Below, piece after piece: positions 16,674 through 25,743 of a DNA stretch of 64,000 nt. A program made the translations under genes and the position numbers. How positions within the stretch are numbered: position 1 is the stretch's first letter; each line of letters starts with the position of its first letter. Source of the DNA: Micromonospora inositola (lineage in GTDB: Bacteria; Actinomycetota; Actinomycetes; Mycobacteriales; Micromonosporaceae); contig NZ_LT607754.1 of assembly GCF_900090285.1 (NCBI RefSeq), positions 2,480,001 to 2,544,000 on the forward strand, written 5' to 3'. The notes beneath the pieces are model-generated. The model did no database searches and was not told the origin of the DNA. It saw only the letters and a program-made list of their open reading frames with translations.

Positions 16674-19523
16674 ATGTCGCCACGGATCCACCTCCCGAGC
16701 GGATGGGTGACCTTCGTGTTCACCGACATCGAGGGCTCGACCCGGCTGGCCCAGCTGCTCGGTCCGGGCTACCGCCCGGTGCTGCGGGAACACCGCCGGC
16801 TGCTGCGCCACACCCTGGCCGGCACGGACGGGGCGGAGCTGCTGACCGAGGGTGACTCGTTCTTCCTCGCCTTCGCGGACGCGGCCGCCGCGCTCACCGC
16901 CTGCCTGACCGCCCAGCGGGCGCTGGTCAGTCACGACTGGCCCACCCCGGAGGCCGCGCCCCGGGTGCGGATGGGCCTGCACACCGGGTACGCCGAGCCC
17001 CGGGACGGCGAGTACGCCAGCCCCGAGGTGCACCGGGCCGCCCGGGTGGCCGCCGCCGCGCACGGCGGGCAGGTGCTCTGCTCGGCGGCGACCGCCCGGC
17101 GCGCCGACCCGCTGCCGGCCGGGGCGTCCCTGCTGGACCTCGGGCTGCACCGGCTGCGCGGCTTCGACGACCGGGAGCGGCTGTTCCAGCTGGTCGCGCC
17201 GGGGCTGGAGCGGCGGTTCCCGCGGCCGCGTACCGCCGACGCGGTGGCGCACAACCTGCCGACCCAGGTCACCTCGTTCGTCGGGCGGGAGCTGGAACGG
17301 GCGGCGCTGAGGCGGCTGGTCGAGACGTACCGGCTGGTGACCGTGCTCGGCGCGGGCGGCACTGGCAAGACGCGGCTGGCGGTGGAGCTGGCCTCCGGGG
17401 TCGTCGAGTCCTACCCGGACGGGGTCTGGTTCGTCGACGTGGCCGCGGTGACCGACCCGGGGCTGGTCGCGTTCGAGATCGCCGCCGTGCTCGGGCTCCG
17501 CCCGGAGCCGGGCCGCCCGATTCTGGACACCCTGGTCGAGTACGCGGCCGCCCGCCGGATGCTGGTCGTGCTGGACACCTGCGACGCCCAGCCGGCGGCC
17601 TCGGCCGAGGTGATCTCCCGGCTGCTGGCCGGCGGGCGGGGCGTCCGGGTGCTCGCCACCAGCCGGGAGTCGTTCGGCGTGCCCGGCGAGGTGGTGTGGC
17701 GGATCCCGCCGCTCTCGGTGGACCCGCGGCCGGACGGCGCGGAGAGCGACGCGGTGGCGCTGCTGCTGGACCGGACGGCGGCGGCCCGGGGCGGCCGGCC
17801 GCCGGACCCGGCCGAGCAGGCCGACCTGCGCCGGGTGGTACGGCGGCTGGACGGGCTGCCGCTCGCCATCGAGCTGGCCGCCGCGCGGCTGCGGGTGCTC
17901 TCGGTGGGTCAGCTCGCCGAACGCCTCGACGACATGCTGGGCACCCTGGACGCGGGCCGGGAGGAGCCCGAGCCGCCGCCGGTGGAGGCCGGCTGTTCCG
18001 GCAACCAGCAGGACACCGTGGACCTGGTCGCCGCCGCGGCCAGGATCAGCCCACCTACCCGGGCCAGCCGGGCGGTGCAGCGGTCGGCCAGCGAACGGCA
18101 CCTGACCATGCAGGCCACCGTCACCTGGTCGTACCGGACGCTGGGGCCGCGCTCGGCCCGGCTGCTGCGCTGGCTGTCGGTCTTCGCCGGCCCGGTCGAC
18201 CTGCCGACCGTCCAGTGGCTGCTCGACGACGATCCGCTCGACCCGCTCTCCGTGCTGGTGGACAAGTCGATGGTGCTGGCCGAGCCGCACGCCTCCGGCA
18301 GCACCTACCGGATGCTCGACCCGATCCGGGCGTACGCGGCGCGGCGGCTGGTCGAGGCCGGTGAGGAGCAGACCGCCCGGGACCGGCACGTCGCCTGGTC
18401 GCGGCACGCCTTGCAGCGGGCGCACCTCGGGCCGGACGGGCGGCCGGTCACCCTCTCCCTCTACGCGCTGGACCCGCTCGCCGGGGAGCTGCGGGCCGCG
18501 CTGCGCTGGTGCGCCACCGGTGGCAGCGCCCGCTCGGGGTTGTGGCTGGCCGGCGGGTTGGACCAGTGGTGGCGGGAGCGGGGGCTGGCCCGGGAGGGGC
18601 GGCTCTGGCTGTTCCGGCTCTACGGCCGGATCGCGGAGACCGGCGAGGTGATCCCGGAGGCGGAGCTGGCGGCGGCGTACCACATGCACTCGCTGCACGC
18701 CGGCGCGGACGGCGAGTTCGCCGAGGAGCTGCGTTACTCGCAGCGTGCGGAGGCCGCCGCCCGGCAGGCGGGCGACCTGGGCCTGCTCGCCCGGGTCCTG
18801 GCCGGCCGGGCAGCGCCGCTGGTCGACATGGGACAGTTCGCGGAGGCCGAGCGGGTCTGCCGCGAGGTGATCGAGTGGGCGCACGAGGAGGACGTGGTCT
18901 CCGACGCGCTGCTGGCCATCTACAACCTCGCCGAGCTGCTCTGGCGGCGGGGCGCGCTGGAGGAGGCGGCCGAGCTGCTCGGCGCGGCCCGCCCGGTGGA
19001 GGCGGCGCGCCCGGTCGAGCGGGGTCGCCGCTCGGTGGACATGCTGCTCGGCATGGTGGCGCTGGCCCGCGGGGACCTGGTCGCGGCGCACGAACACCTG
19101 CTGGTGGCGCTCCGCTCCCGGATGAGCCACGGATACCTCGGCCGGGCCTGCGACACGGTGAACGCGATCGCGGTGCGCTGCGCGTTGGGCGGTGACCCGT
19201 CGACCGCGGCCCGGCTCTTCGGGGCGGCGCAGGCGACCCGGGCGAACCTGCGGGCCACCCCGGGCATCTACGGCCCGCACTGGCTGGATCGGCAGGCGCA
19301 GCTGCGCCGGGTGCTCGGCGACGAGGCCTTCGACGCCGCGTACGGCGAGGGCGGCGAGCTGGCCCTGGAGGAGGCGGCGGCATTGGCGCTCGGCGTGGAG
19401 CACCCGGACCTGGCCGTGGACTCGCCCCGGTTCGGCGCGCCCGGCGCGCCCGGCACCCCGGCCCCCCGCCGGCCCGACCAGGCTCCCGGCCCCCGCCCGG
19501 CCTCCGGCCCCCACCCCGCTTGA
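16674..19523 (+). CDS. Class III nucleotide cyclase-like/NB-ARC ATPase regulator
   Basis: 949 residues. The N-terminal class III cyclase homology domain (residues about 5-165) has VTFVFTDIEGSTRLAQLLG with the metal Asp, LTEGDSFFLAF and VHRAARVAAAAHGGQ. A linker (FVGRELERAALRRLV) leads to an AfsR/MalT-like STAND ATPase with P-loop GAGGTGKTRLAVE, a Walker-B-like MLVVLDTCD and GLPLAIELAAARLRVLS. Helical TPR-like repeats fill the C-terminus. This is the cyclase-ATPase family common in actinobacteria and mycobacteria. No C-terminal DNA-binding domain is visible, so it may signal by protein contact. ATG 16674 has GGAGG 8 nt upstream; ATG 16641 is possible. Confidence 0.85.
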   Translation: MSPRIHLPSGWVTFVFTDIEGSTRLAQLLGPGYRPVLREHRRLLRHTLAGTDGAELLTEGDSFFLAFADAAAALTACLTAQRALVSHDWPTPEAAPRVRMGLHTGYAEPRDGEYASPEVHRAARVAAAAHGGQVLCSAATARRADPLPAGASLLDLGLHRLRGFDDRERLFQLVAPGLERRFPRPRTADAVAHNLPTQVTSFVGRELERAALRRLVETYRLVTVLGAGGTGKTRLAVELASGVVESYPDGVWFVDVAAVTDPGLVAFEIAAVLGLRPEPGRPILDTLVEYAAARRMLVVLDTCDAQPAASAEVISRLLAGGRGVRVLATSRESFGVPGEVVWRIPPLSVDPRPDGAESDAVALLLDRTAAARGGRPPDPAEQADLRRVVRRLDGLPLAIELAAARLRVLSVGQLAERLDDMLGTLDAGREEPEPPPVEAGCSGNQQDTVDLVAAAARISPPTRASRAVQRSASERHLTMQATVTWSYRTLGPRSARLLRWLSVFAGPVDLPTVQWLLDDDPLDPLSVLVDKSMVLAEPHASGSTYRMLDPIRAYAARRLVEAGEEQTARDRHVAWSRHALQRAHLGPDGRPVTLSLYALDPLAGELRAALRWCATGGSARSGLWLAGGLDQWWRERGLAREGRLWLFRLYGRIAETGEVIPEAELAAAYHMHSLHAGADGEFAEELRYSQRAEAAARQAGDLGLLARVLAGRAAPLVDMGQFAEAERVCREVIEWAHEEDVVSDALLAIYNLAELLWRRGALEEAAELLGAARPVEAARPVERGRRSVDMLLGMVALARGDLVAAHEHLLVALRSRMSHGYLGRACDTVNAIAVRCALGGDPSTAARLFGAAQATRANLRATPGIYGPHWLDRQAQLRRVLGDEAFDAAYGEGGELALEEAAALALGVEHPDLAVDSPRFGAPGAPGTPAPRRPDQAPGPRPASGPHPA

Positions 19524-19560
19524 CCGACCCGTGCCGGGCCTCCCGGCCTTCGGCTGCCTT

Positions 19561-19615
19561 GATCAAGAGGTTTGCGTCCAGGAACGAGCCGGATCCGGAC
19601 GCAAACCTCTTGATC
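19561..19615. terminator. Bidirectional hairpin between convergent genes
   Basis: Perfect 19-bp arms GATCAAGAGGTTTGCGTCC (19561-19579) and its complement (19597-19615) enclose a 17-nt loop. It separates the cyclase/ATPase gene from the convergent phospholipase. The low-GC stem is unlike the surrounding genes, which suggests a recurrent repeat-type terminator. Confidence 0.8.
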
Positions 19616-19641
19616 GACAAGCGGGGCGGGGCCGGGTGGGG

Positions 19642-20184
19642 TCAGGAGCGGGTGGCGGCGCGGTGCTCGGCGTCGGCCTTCATCCGGGCGGCGCGGTCGA
19701 TGTCGGACTGCCGGACGGCGGCGACCGAGCCGAAGACGCTGACCGCCTCGTAGTAGGTCCAGGCCAGGCTGTAGCAGGCCGGCCGGACGACGGCGTTGTA
19801 CGTGGCGCAGACCCGCTTCAGGTCGGCGTAGAAGGCGCTGTCCAGGCGGGACTTGTTGGCGGAGAACTGGCCCATCGCCTTGTAGTTGCGGTAGCCGAAG
19901 TCGTGCCGGTAGCAGGAGAGGCTGAAGTTGAAGCCGAGCGGGTTGTCGGGGCTGGAGGAGCAGTAGTCGGTCGACCAGTCGAAGGCGTACTCCGACCAGG
20001 CGGCCTTGTTTAGCCGGCCGGCGTTCCAGGCGTTGTAGCTGGTGGCGCTGGTCTGGGTCCAGCTGGAGAGCACGCTGAGCTTCTGCGCGGTGCTCACCGC
20101 GGCGGACGCGGGCGAGGCCACGCCCAGCGCGGCGAGCAGCGCGAACGTGCCGGAGATGAGAACGGTGGCGAGGCGTCTGGACAC
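19642..20184 (-). CDS. Secreted phospholipase A2
   Basis: 180 residues. A signal peptide (MSRRLATVLISGTFALLAAL...ASAA) is followed by a mature domain containing CYRHDFGYRNY, the His-Asp catalytic motif of prokaryotic secreted phospholipase A2, and paired cysteines (DYCSSSPDNPLGFNF, RVCATYNAVVRPACY). It hydrolyses the sn-2 ester of phospholipids with Ca2+ in characterised Streptomyces relatives. It stands alone between two hairpin terminators. Confidence 0.93.
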   Translation of the reverse strand: MSRRLATVLISGTFALLAALGVASPASAAVSTAQKLSVLSSWTQTSATSYNAWNAGRLNKAAWSEYAFDWSTDYCSSSPDNPLGFNFSLSCYRHDFGYRNYKAMGQFSANKSRLDSAFYADLKRVCATYNAVVRPACYSLAWTYYEAVSVFGSVAAVRQSDIDRAARMKADAEHRAATRS

Positions 20185-20310
20185 GGTTACCTCCGCGGGT
20201 GTGCGGTACGGCGGTTACCGGCGGGTCACCGGATGTCGATCATTCTCAATCAATCGACGAACGTCGAGCGACGGTCGACGTGAACTGTTGGTGACATACG
20301 CCGAAACAGA

Positions 20311-20348
20311 CCAATGCCCCGGGTCGCCGAGGCGTCCCGGGGCATTGG
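20311..20348 (-). terminator. Terminator of the GH10-like gene
   Basis: CCAATGCCCCGGG (20311-20323) pairs exactly with CCCGGGGCATTGG (20336-20348) over a 12-nt loop, immediately after the stop of the leftward glycosyl hydrolase. Confidence 0.82.
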
Positions 20349-20358
20349 GTCCGGTGGG

Positions 20359-22020
20359 TCAGCCCACGAAGCGCGGCGGGCTGGGCGGCCCCTCGTTCCA
20401 GACCCGGTCCAGCGCGGTCACGTGGTACGTGTGGCGCTGACCGGCCTCGGCGGTGGTGTCCACCCAGGACTGCACGTCGCCCGCGTCGCCCCGCACGGTG
20501 GCGACGAGGTGCGACGCGTCGGCGAAGTCGCAGGGGTCGGCGCTGCCGGTCCCGTCGAACCGGTAGATCGCGTACGAGGTGGCGGTGCCGAACGCGCCCC
20601 GGCCGTCGGCCGGCTGGCGCCAGCTCAGGTGCACCCCGTCGTCCTGCCGCTCGGCGCGGGTGATCACGGGGAAGAGCAGCGGCTTGGCCGGCAGCTGCGA
20701 CATGGCCGGCACGAGCGCCGGGCGGGAGTAGTGCTCGGCGGCGTAGATGTCGGTGGCGCCAAGCCGGTTGGCCTTCACCTGCACGGCCGAGAAGTGCACG
20801 TTGCCGAGCACCTCCGGGTACGACCGGTTGAGCGTCAGGTGGTTCGACAGCTCCTGCGGGTTCATCCAGAACGACCCGTACGCCGGGTCACCGCTCTTGT
20901 AGTCGGCCTGGCCGATGTAGAGCTGCACCCGGGTGCCGCGCACGGTCTCCGCCCACCACGGCACCAGCCGGGCGTAGTCGGCGGCCGGGTACTGGCCGAT
21001 GTACCAGTAGAGCTGCGGCACCACGTAGTCGATCCACTCCTCCTTTACCCACTTGCGGGTGTCGGCGGAGATGATGTCGTACGACTGCGAGCCGGTGGTG
21101 TCCGAGCCGGCCGGGTCGGCCGACTTGTTGCGCCAGATGCCGAACGGGCTGACCCCGAACTTCACCCACGGCTTGGCCGCCTTGATCTTGGTGTTCATCT
21201 CCTGGATCAGCAGGTTGATGTTGTCCCGCCGCCAGTCCGCCTTGTCGGTGAAGCCCCGGTTGTAGGCCGCGAAGGTGGCGTCGTCCGGCACCTGGTACGT
21301 GCCGCTCGGGTACGGGTAGAAGTAGTCGTCGAAGTGCACGCCGTCGATGTCGTACCGGCTGACCGCGTCCATCATCGCGGTCTGGACGAACTCGCGGACC
21401 TCGGGGATGCCGGGGTTGTAGTAGAGCCGGCTGCCGGCGACGCCCGCCGGCGGGTAGGCGAAGACCCAGTCCGGGTGCTGCCGGGCCGGGTGGTTCGGCG
21501 CGAGCTTCGCGAGGTCCGCGCCGGCCCCGCCGGGGGCCGGCATCGAGACGCGGTACGGGTTGAGCCAGGCGTGGAACTCCAGGTTCCGCTTGTGCGACTC
21601 CGCCACGAGGAAGGCCAGCGGGTCCCAGCCCGGGTCCTGGCCGCGCACCCCGGTCAGGTACTCCGACCAGGGCTCGTACGGCGACGGCCAGAACGCGTCG
21701 GCGGTGGGGCGGACCTGGACCACGACGGCGTTGTGGTTGAGCTTCTGGGCCAGGTCGAGCCAGCCCAGGTACTCCGCCTTCTGCTTGGCGATCTGGTCGG
21801 GCGCGGCCTGGGACGCCTTGCTGGGCCAGTCGATGTTCGTCACCGACGCGATCCACATCGCCCGGAACTGACGCTTCGGAGTGGCCGGGTCGGTGATGCA
21901 GGTGGTCGAGGTGGGGGTGGTCGCCGCGTCGCTTTCCGCGGCGCTCGCGGGCGTGGCGGCGACGAGCGCGCCGAGCAGCGCCACGGCCAGCCCGGCGGCT
22001 CTGAGCCGAGTTGCCTTCAT
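20359..22020 (-). CDS. Secreted GH10-like glycosyl hydrolase (GHL10/DUF4015 type)
   Basis: 553 residues. A signal peptide MKATRLRAAGLAVALLGALVAATPASA is followed by the family start RQFRAMWIASVTNIDWPS. A TIM-barrel hydrolase domain has NHNAVVVQVRPTADAFW, FHAWLNPYRVS, DIDGVHFDDYFYPYP and VPQLYWYIGQYP. The final ~110 residues (LFPVITRAERQDDGVHLSW...) look like a fibronectin-III-type domain. The characterised branch includes glycan and peptidoglycan-related hydrolases; the substrate here is unknown. ATG 22020 has GAAGGGA upstream and opens directly into the signal peptide. Confidence 0.88.
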   Translation of the reverse strand: MKATRLRAAGLAVALLGALVAATPASAAESDAATTPTSTTCITDPATPKRQFRAMWIASVTNIDWPSKASQAAPDQIAKQKAEYLGWLDLAQKLNHNAVVVQVRPTADAFWPSPYEPWSEYLTGVRGQDPGWDPLAFLVAESHKRNLEFHAWLNPYRVSMPAPGGAGADLAKLAPNHPARQHPDWVFAYPPAGVAGSRLYYNPGIPEVREFVQTAMMDAVSRYDIDGVHFDDYFYPYPSGTYQVPDDATFAAYNRGFTDKADWRRDNINLLIQEMNTKIKAAKPWVKFGVSPFGIWRNKSADPAGSDTTGSQSYDIISADTRKWVKEEWIDYVVPQLYWYIGQYPAADYARLVPWWAETVRGTRVQLYIGQADYKSGDPAYGSFWMNPQELSNHLTLNRSYPEVLGNVHFSAVQVKANRLGATDIYAAEHYSRPALVPAMSQLPAKPLLFPVITRAERQDDGVHLSWRQPADGRGAFGTATSYAIYRFDGTGSADPCDFADASHLVATVRGDAGDVQSWVDTTAEAGQRHTYHVTALDRVWNEGPPSPPRFVG

Positions 22021-22328
22021 GCGGTGCGATCCCTTCGTTGGCTCCCGGGGCAGGGTCGGGTGACGACGGACGCTGGGTGCATCCGGCAAGATTCGCCGCA
22101 GAACATCAGTCGTCGGTAGAAAACTTTCACTATTCCCCGAACGGCGCAAGGCCTCCGGGCGGATCGATGGCCAGGTCGGCCCGAACGTCCGAGGGTGACC
22201 CGGCCCACACGCCCGGTCGTGACCTTTCCGACACGTCGGGTACGGCGTCAGTCGCGGGGAAGCTGGGTAGCTTGGCCGGTCACCGGCCGCCACCGTGGTG
22301 GTCGCACGGTGGGGAGGGGTGATCAGCC
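22021..22328. other. Divergent promoter region, hydrolase and permease
   Basis: 308 bp without a gene. An AT-rich patch at 22117-22134 contains, on the minus strand, GAAAGTTTTC, a near-palindrome that could be an operator for the leftward hydrolase. A perfect 7-bp-arm palindrome GGCCGGTCACCGGCC lies at 22274-22288, 40 bp before the permease start. Neither can be assigned to a regulator. Confidence 0.4.
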
Positions 22329-23828
22329 GTGTCCGTGCTGCGGACCAAACCGATCAAGGACGTGCTGGCCCAGGCGGACGCCGACGGCTCCGACGGGAAG
22401 CTCGGGCTGCGCCGCCGGCTCGGCGCCGTCGACCTGATGGGCTTCGGCATCGGCATCGTGATCGGCACCGGCATCTTCACGCTGACCGGCATCGAGGCGA
22501 AGAACCACGCCGGGCCCGGCGTGGTGGTGTCGTTCGCCGTCGCGGGCGTGGTCGCGCTGCTCGCCGCGCTCTGCTACGCCGAGCTGGCGTCGAGCGTGCC
22601 GACCGCCGGCAGCGCCTACACCTACGCGTACGCGACGATGGGCGAGATCGTCGCCTGGATCATCGGCTGGGACCTGCTGCTGGAGTTCGCGCTCGGCTCG
22701 GCGGTGGTGGCCAGAGGCTGGTCCGGCTATCTCGCCGAGCTGTTCGACCTGCCCAGCGCCTGGTTCGCCGAGGAGGGCAGCGTCGTCAACCTCGGGGCCA
22801 TCGCCATCGTGCTGATCCTCGGCGTGGTCGGCATCGTCGGCATCCGCGAGTCCGCCCGGGTGACCAACCTGCTGGTGCTGGTCAAGGTCGCCATCTGCGT
22901 CTTCATCGTGGTCGCCGGGCTCTTCTTCGTGAAGGCGGCCAACCTCAGCCCGTTCATCCCCGCCACCGAGCCCGCCGGCAGCGGCGAGGACGGCATCCGG
23001 CAACCGGTCACCCAGGCCCTGTTCGGGCTGGAACCGTCGGTCTTCGGCTTCGCCGGGGTGCTCACCGCCGCCGCCGTGGTCTTCTTCGCGTACACCGGGT
23101 TCGAGGCGGTGGCGAACCTCGGCGAGGAGACGAAGAAGCCGCGCCGCGACCTGCCGCTGGGCCTGCTCGGCACGCTGCTGATCTCCACCGTGCTGTACAT
23201 CGGCGTCTCGCTGGTCCTGGTCGGCATGGTCCGCTACACCGAGATCGACGAGGGCGCGCCGATCGCGTCCGCCTTCGAGGCGGTAGGCGCCGGCTGGGCG
23301 GCCATCCTGGTCTCCATCGCCGCCATCGCCGGACTGACCAGCGTGATCCTGGTCGACCTGGTGGCCATGGGCCGGATCGGCTTCGCCATCGCCCGGGACG
23401 GGCTGATCCCGCCCTCGATCGCCAAGGTGCATCCGCGGTGGGGCACCCCGTACCGGATCTCGGCGATCATGACCCTCGGCGTGGCGCTGCTCGCCGGCTT
23501 CCTGCCGCTCTCCGCCCTCGCCGACCTGGTCAGCATCGGCGCGCTCTGCGCGTTCGTGCTGGTCTCCGTCGCCGTGCCGATCCTGCGCCGCAGGCGACCT
23601 GACCTGGACCGGCCGTTCAAGGTGCCGTTCTCCCCGGTGCTGCCGATCGTCTCGGCGCTGGCCTGCCTCTACCTGATGCTCAACCTGTCGGTGGAGACCT
23701 GGATCCGGTTCCTGGCCTGGATGCTGCTCGGCGGCCTCATCTACTTCGGCTACGGGTACCGGCGCAATCGACTGGCCCGCCGCGAGGTCGCCCAGTCTCC
23801 TCCCGAGCCGGCCCCGGCCGGGCGCTGA
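22329..23828 (+). CDS. APC-family cationic amino-acid permease
   Basis: 499 residues with about 12-14 membrane segments. The family blocks DLMGFGIGIVIGTGIFTLTG (first helix, unwound Gly motif), FFAYTGFEAVANLGEETKKP and ISVAVPIL-like later segments identify the YfnA/CAT branch of the amino-acid-polyamine-organocation superfamily. It probably imports an amino acid by proton symport; the substrate is not predictable. GTG start at 22329 with GGGGAGGGG 9 nt upstream. A paired hairpin closes the gene. Confidence 0.92.
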   Translation: MSVLRTKPIKDVLAQADADGSDGKLGLRRRLGAVDLMGFGIGIVIGTGIFTLTGIEAKNHAGPGVVVSFAVAGVVALLAALCYAELASSVPTAGSAYTYAYATMGEIVAWIIGWDLLLEFALGSAVVARGWSGYLAELFDLPSAWFAEEGSVVNLGAIAIVLILGVVGIVGIRESARVTNLLVLVKVAICVFIVVAGLFFVKAANLSPFIPATEPAGSGEDGIRQPVTQALFGLEPSVFGFAGVLTAAAVVFFAYTGFEAVANLGEETKKPRRDLPLGLLGTLLISTVLYIGVSLVLVGMVRYTEIDEGAPIASAFEAVGAGWAAILVSIAAIAGLTSVILVDLVAMGRIGFAIARDGLIPPSIAKVHPRWGTPYRISAIMTLGVALLAGFLPLSALADLVSIGALCAFVLVSVAVPILRRRRPDLDRPFKVPFSPVLPIVSALACLYLMLNLSVETWIRFLAWMLLGGLIYFGYGYRRNRLARREVAQSPPEPAPAGR

Positions 23829-23839
23829 TCAACCCCACG

Positions 23840-23888
23840 TACGCGACATCGCGGTGTCCGAGCCGGGTGGATACCGCGATGTCGCGTA
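23840..23888. terminator. Bidirectional hairpin between permease and GH43 genes
   Basis: Perfect 16-bp arms TACGCGACATCGCGGT (23840-23855) and the complement at 23873-23888, loop 17 nt. It lies 12 bp after the permease stop and 10 bp before the convergent GH43 stop. Confidence 0.82.
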
Positions 23889-23898
23889 TCTGGACAGG

Positions 23899-24912
23899 TC
23901 AGGGCCGGGGCTGGGGGATGCCCGTCGGGCCCTGGACGACCGGCTTGCCGTTCGGCCACGTCAGCTCGTCCAGCCAGACCTGGCGGCCGGGGTCGGTGCT
24001 GCCCTCCTGGCCGGGCGGCCAGGCGTGGTAGAGCAGCCAGGTGCGGCCGTCCTGCTCCACCATCGAGGCGTGGCCCGGGCCGGAGGCGGCCTGGTTGGCC
24101 TTCAGGATCGGGTTCTCCGGGGCCTTCACGCAGGGGCCGGTCGGGCTCTCGCAGACGGCGTAGCCCTCGGCGTAGTCGGCGCGGTCGTAGGCGTTGGCGG
24201 CGAAGAAGAGGTACAGCTTCCCGTCGTGCCGGTGGAAGAAGGGCCCCTCGATCAGGGTGCCCTCCCACGGCTCGGTCTGCTTGAGCAGCTTCGTCGGCCC
24301 ACCGACCAGGCGCAGCCCGTCCGAGCTCAGGCGCTGCGACCAGAGCCAGGTGTCCACCCCGATCGCGTTGCCGTCGTTCTTCCAGAGCAGCCAGAGGCCG
24401 CCGTCGGCATCCCGGAACGGGCTGGCGTCGATCGACCCGCCCAGCTCCGCCTGACAGACCAGTGCGGCGGTCGAGTCGTCCCGGTACGGCCCGAGCGGCC
24501 GGTCCGCGACCGCCCGGCCGACGCACTGCCGGCCCGAGGACCGGTCGGCGACGGTGTAGTAGAGCAGGAACCGGTCGGGGGCGAGCTGGATCGCCTCGGG
24601 CGCCCACGTCCTCCCGGCGTCGGCCCAGCCCGGCAGCTCCGGCAGGGCGTCCCCGGCGTCGCTCCACTCCACCAGGTCGGGGGAGGTGAGCACCGGGACG
24701 TTCCGGCCGCCGCTGTTGGTGTGGAACAGGTACCAGGTGTCGGCCACCCGGATCGCCTGCGGATCGGGGGCGTCGGTCCGGACGACCGGGTTGGTGAACA
24801 TGCGCGTCTGGTCTCCCGTACCCGAAGGGGTTGTCGTGTTGCCGCAACCGGCGACGAGCAGCGCGGCGACCAGTGCCGCCGCGCCGCGCCGCCGGGTCCT
24901 GCCGGAGATCAT
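23899..24912 (-). CDS. GH43-like lipoprotein (arabinosidase/xylosidase family)
   Basis: 337 residues. A lipoprotein signal ends in LLVAGCGN. A five-bladed GH43-like domain follows, with NPVVRTDAPDPQAIRVADTW (general-base Asp), GSIDASPFRDADGGLWLLWK (modulating Asp) and LIEGPFFHRHDGKLYLFFA (acid Glu). It would trim arabinose- or xylose-containing oligosaccharides at the cell surface. The ATG overlaps the upstream permease stop by 4 nt. It is the last gene of the GH51-ABC-GH43 operon. Confidence 0.9.
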   Translation of the reverse strand: MISGRTRRRGAAALVAALLVAGCGNTTTPSGTGDQTRMFTNPVVRTDAPDPQAIRVADTWYLFHTNSGGRNVPVLTSPDLVEWSDAGDALPELPGWADAGRTWAPEAIQLAPDRFLLYYTVADRSSGRQCVGRAVADRPLGPYRDDSTAALVCQAELGGSIDASPFRDADGGLWLLWKNDGNAIGVDTWLWSQRLSSDGLRLVGGPTKLLKQTEPWEGTLIEGPFFHRHDGKLYLFFAANAYDRADYAEGYAVCESPTGPCVKAPENPILKANQAASGPGHASMVEQDGRTWLLYHAWPPGQEGSTDPGRQVWLDELTWPNGKPVVQGPTGIPQPRP

Positions 24913-25733
24913 CCCTTCAGGCCGCTGCGCGACACGCCCTGGATGACGTGGCGCTGCGCCAGCACGAAGAGGATCAGCACCGGCACGCTGGCCAGCATCG
25001 CCCCGGCCATGATCACCGGATAGTCGGTCACGTAGGCGCCCTGGAGCAGGCCCAGGCCCGCCGGCAGGGTGAGCCGCTCCGGGCTGAACAGCACGTACAC
25101 CGGCCAGAGGAAGTCGTTCCAGTTGCTCAGGAACGACAGCACCGCCAGGGTGGCCAGCGCCGGCTTCGACAGCGGCAGCAGCACCCGGGTGAAGACCTGC
25201 CAGTGGTTCGCGCCGTCCAGCACCGCGGCCTCCTCCAGCTCCCGGGGGATGGAGAGGAAGAACTGCCGCAGGAAGAACACCCCGAACGCGCTCGCCGCCC
25301 CCGGCACCACCACCACGGTCAGCGTGTCGATCCAGCCCAGCCGCTCGGCGATCACGAAGTTCGGGATGATCAGCGAGGTGGGCGGCAGGAACAGCGTGCC
25401 CACGATCAGCGCGAAGCTCAGCCGCCGGCCGTGGAACCGCAGCCGGGCCAGGGCGTACGCGGCCATCGACGCGGTGGCCAGCACCAGCAGCGTGTGCAGG
25501 GTGGCCGCCAGCATGCTGTTGACGAACCAGCGCAGCACCGGGTTCGCCGTGTTGTTGATGATCGCGTCGTAGCCGTACGTGGAGAGCGGGTCCGGCAGCC
25601 AGCTCGGTGGGTCCTGCTGCGCGTCGGCGTACGTCTTCAGCGAGGTGAGCAGCATCCACACCACCGGGGTCACGAAGACCGCGGTGATCAGCAGCAGCAC
25701 GGCGTAGCGCACGCCGCGACGCAGACTCGTCAT
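24909..25733 (-). CDS. Sugar ABC transporter permease (MalG type)
   Basis: 274 residues, six predicted membrane helices. The family EAA loop appears as ELEEAAVLDGANHWQVFTRVLLPLSKPALATL. ATG 25733 begins a charged N-terminus followed by the first helix (YAVLLLITAVFVTPVVWML). It pairs with the permease at 25744-26706 to form the channel for the binding lipoprotein. Confidence 0.94.
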   Translation of the reverse strand: MTSLRRGVRYAVLLLITAVFVTPVVWMLLTSLKTYADAQQDPPSWLPDPLSTYGYDAIINNTANPVLRWFVNSMLAATLHTLLVLATASMAAYALARLRFHGRRLSFALIVGTLFLPPTSLIIPNFVIAERLGWIDTLTVVVVPGAASAFGVFFLRQFFLSIPRELEEAAVLDGANHWQVFTRVLLPLSKPALATLAVLSFLSNWNDFLWPVYVLFSPERLTLPAGLGLLQGAYVTDYPVIMAGAMLASVPVLILFVLAQRHVIQGVSRSGLKG

Positions 25734-25743
25734 CGTCGCCCCC

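Noticed and set aside
16653..19514. Long minus-strand frame opposite the cyclase/ATPase gene
   Set aside because: Shadow of the sense gene. Pro/Gly/Arg/His-rich text without domains.
22274..22288. GGCCGGTCACCGGCC as a firm operator of the permease
   Set aside because: Such GC palindromes are common by chance in this composition. Mentioned only in the spacer description.
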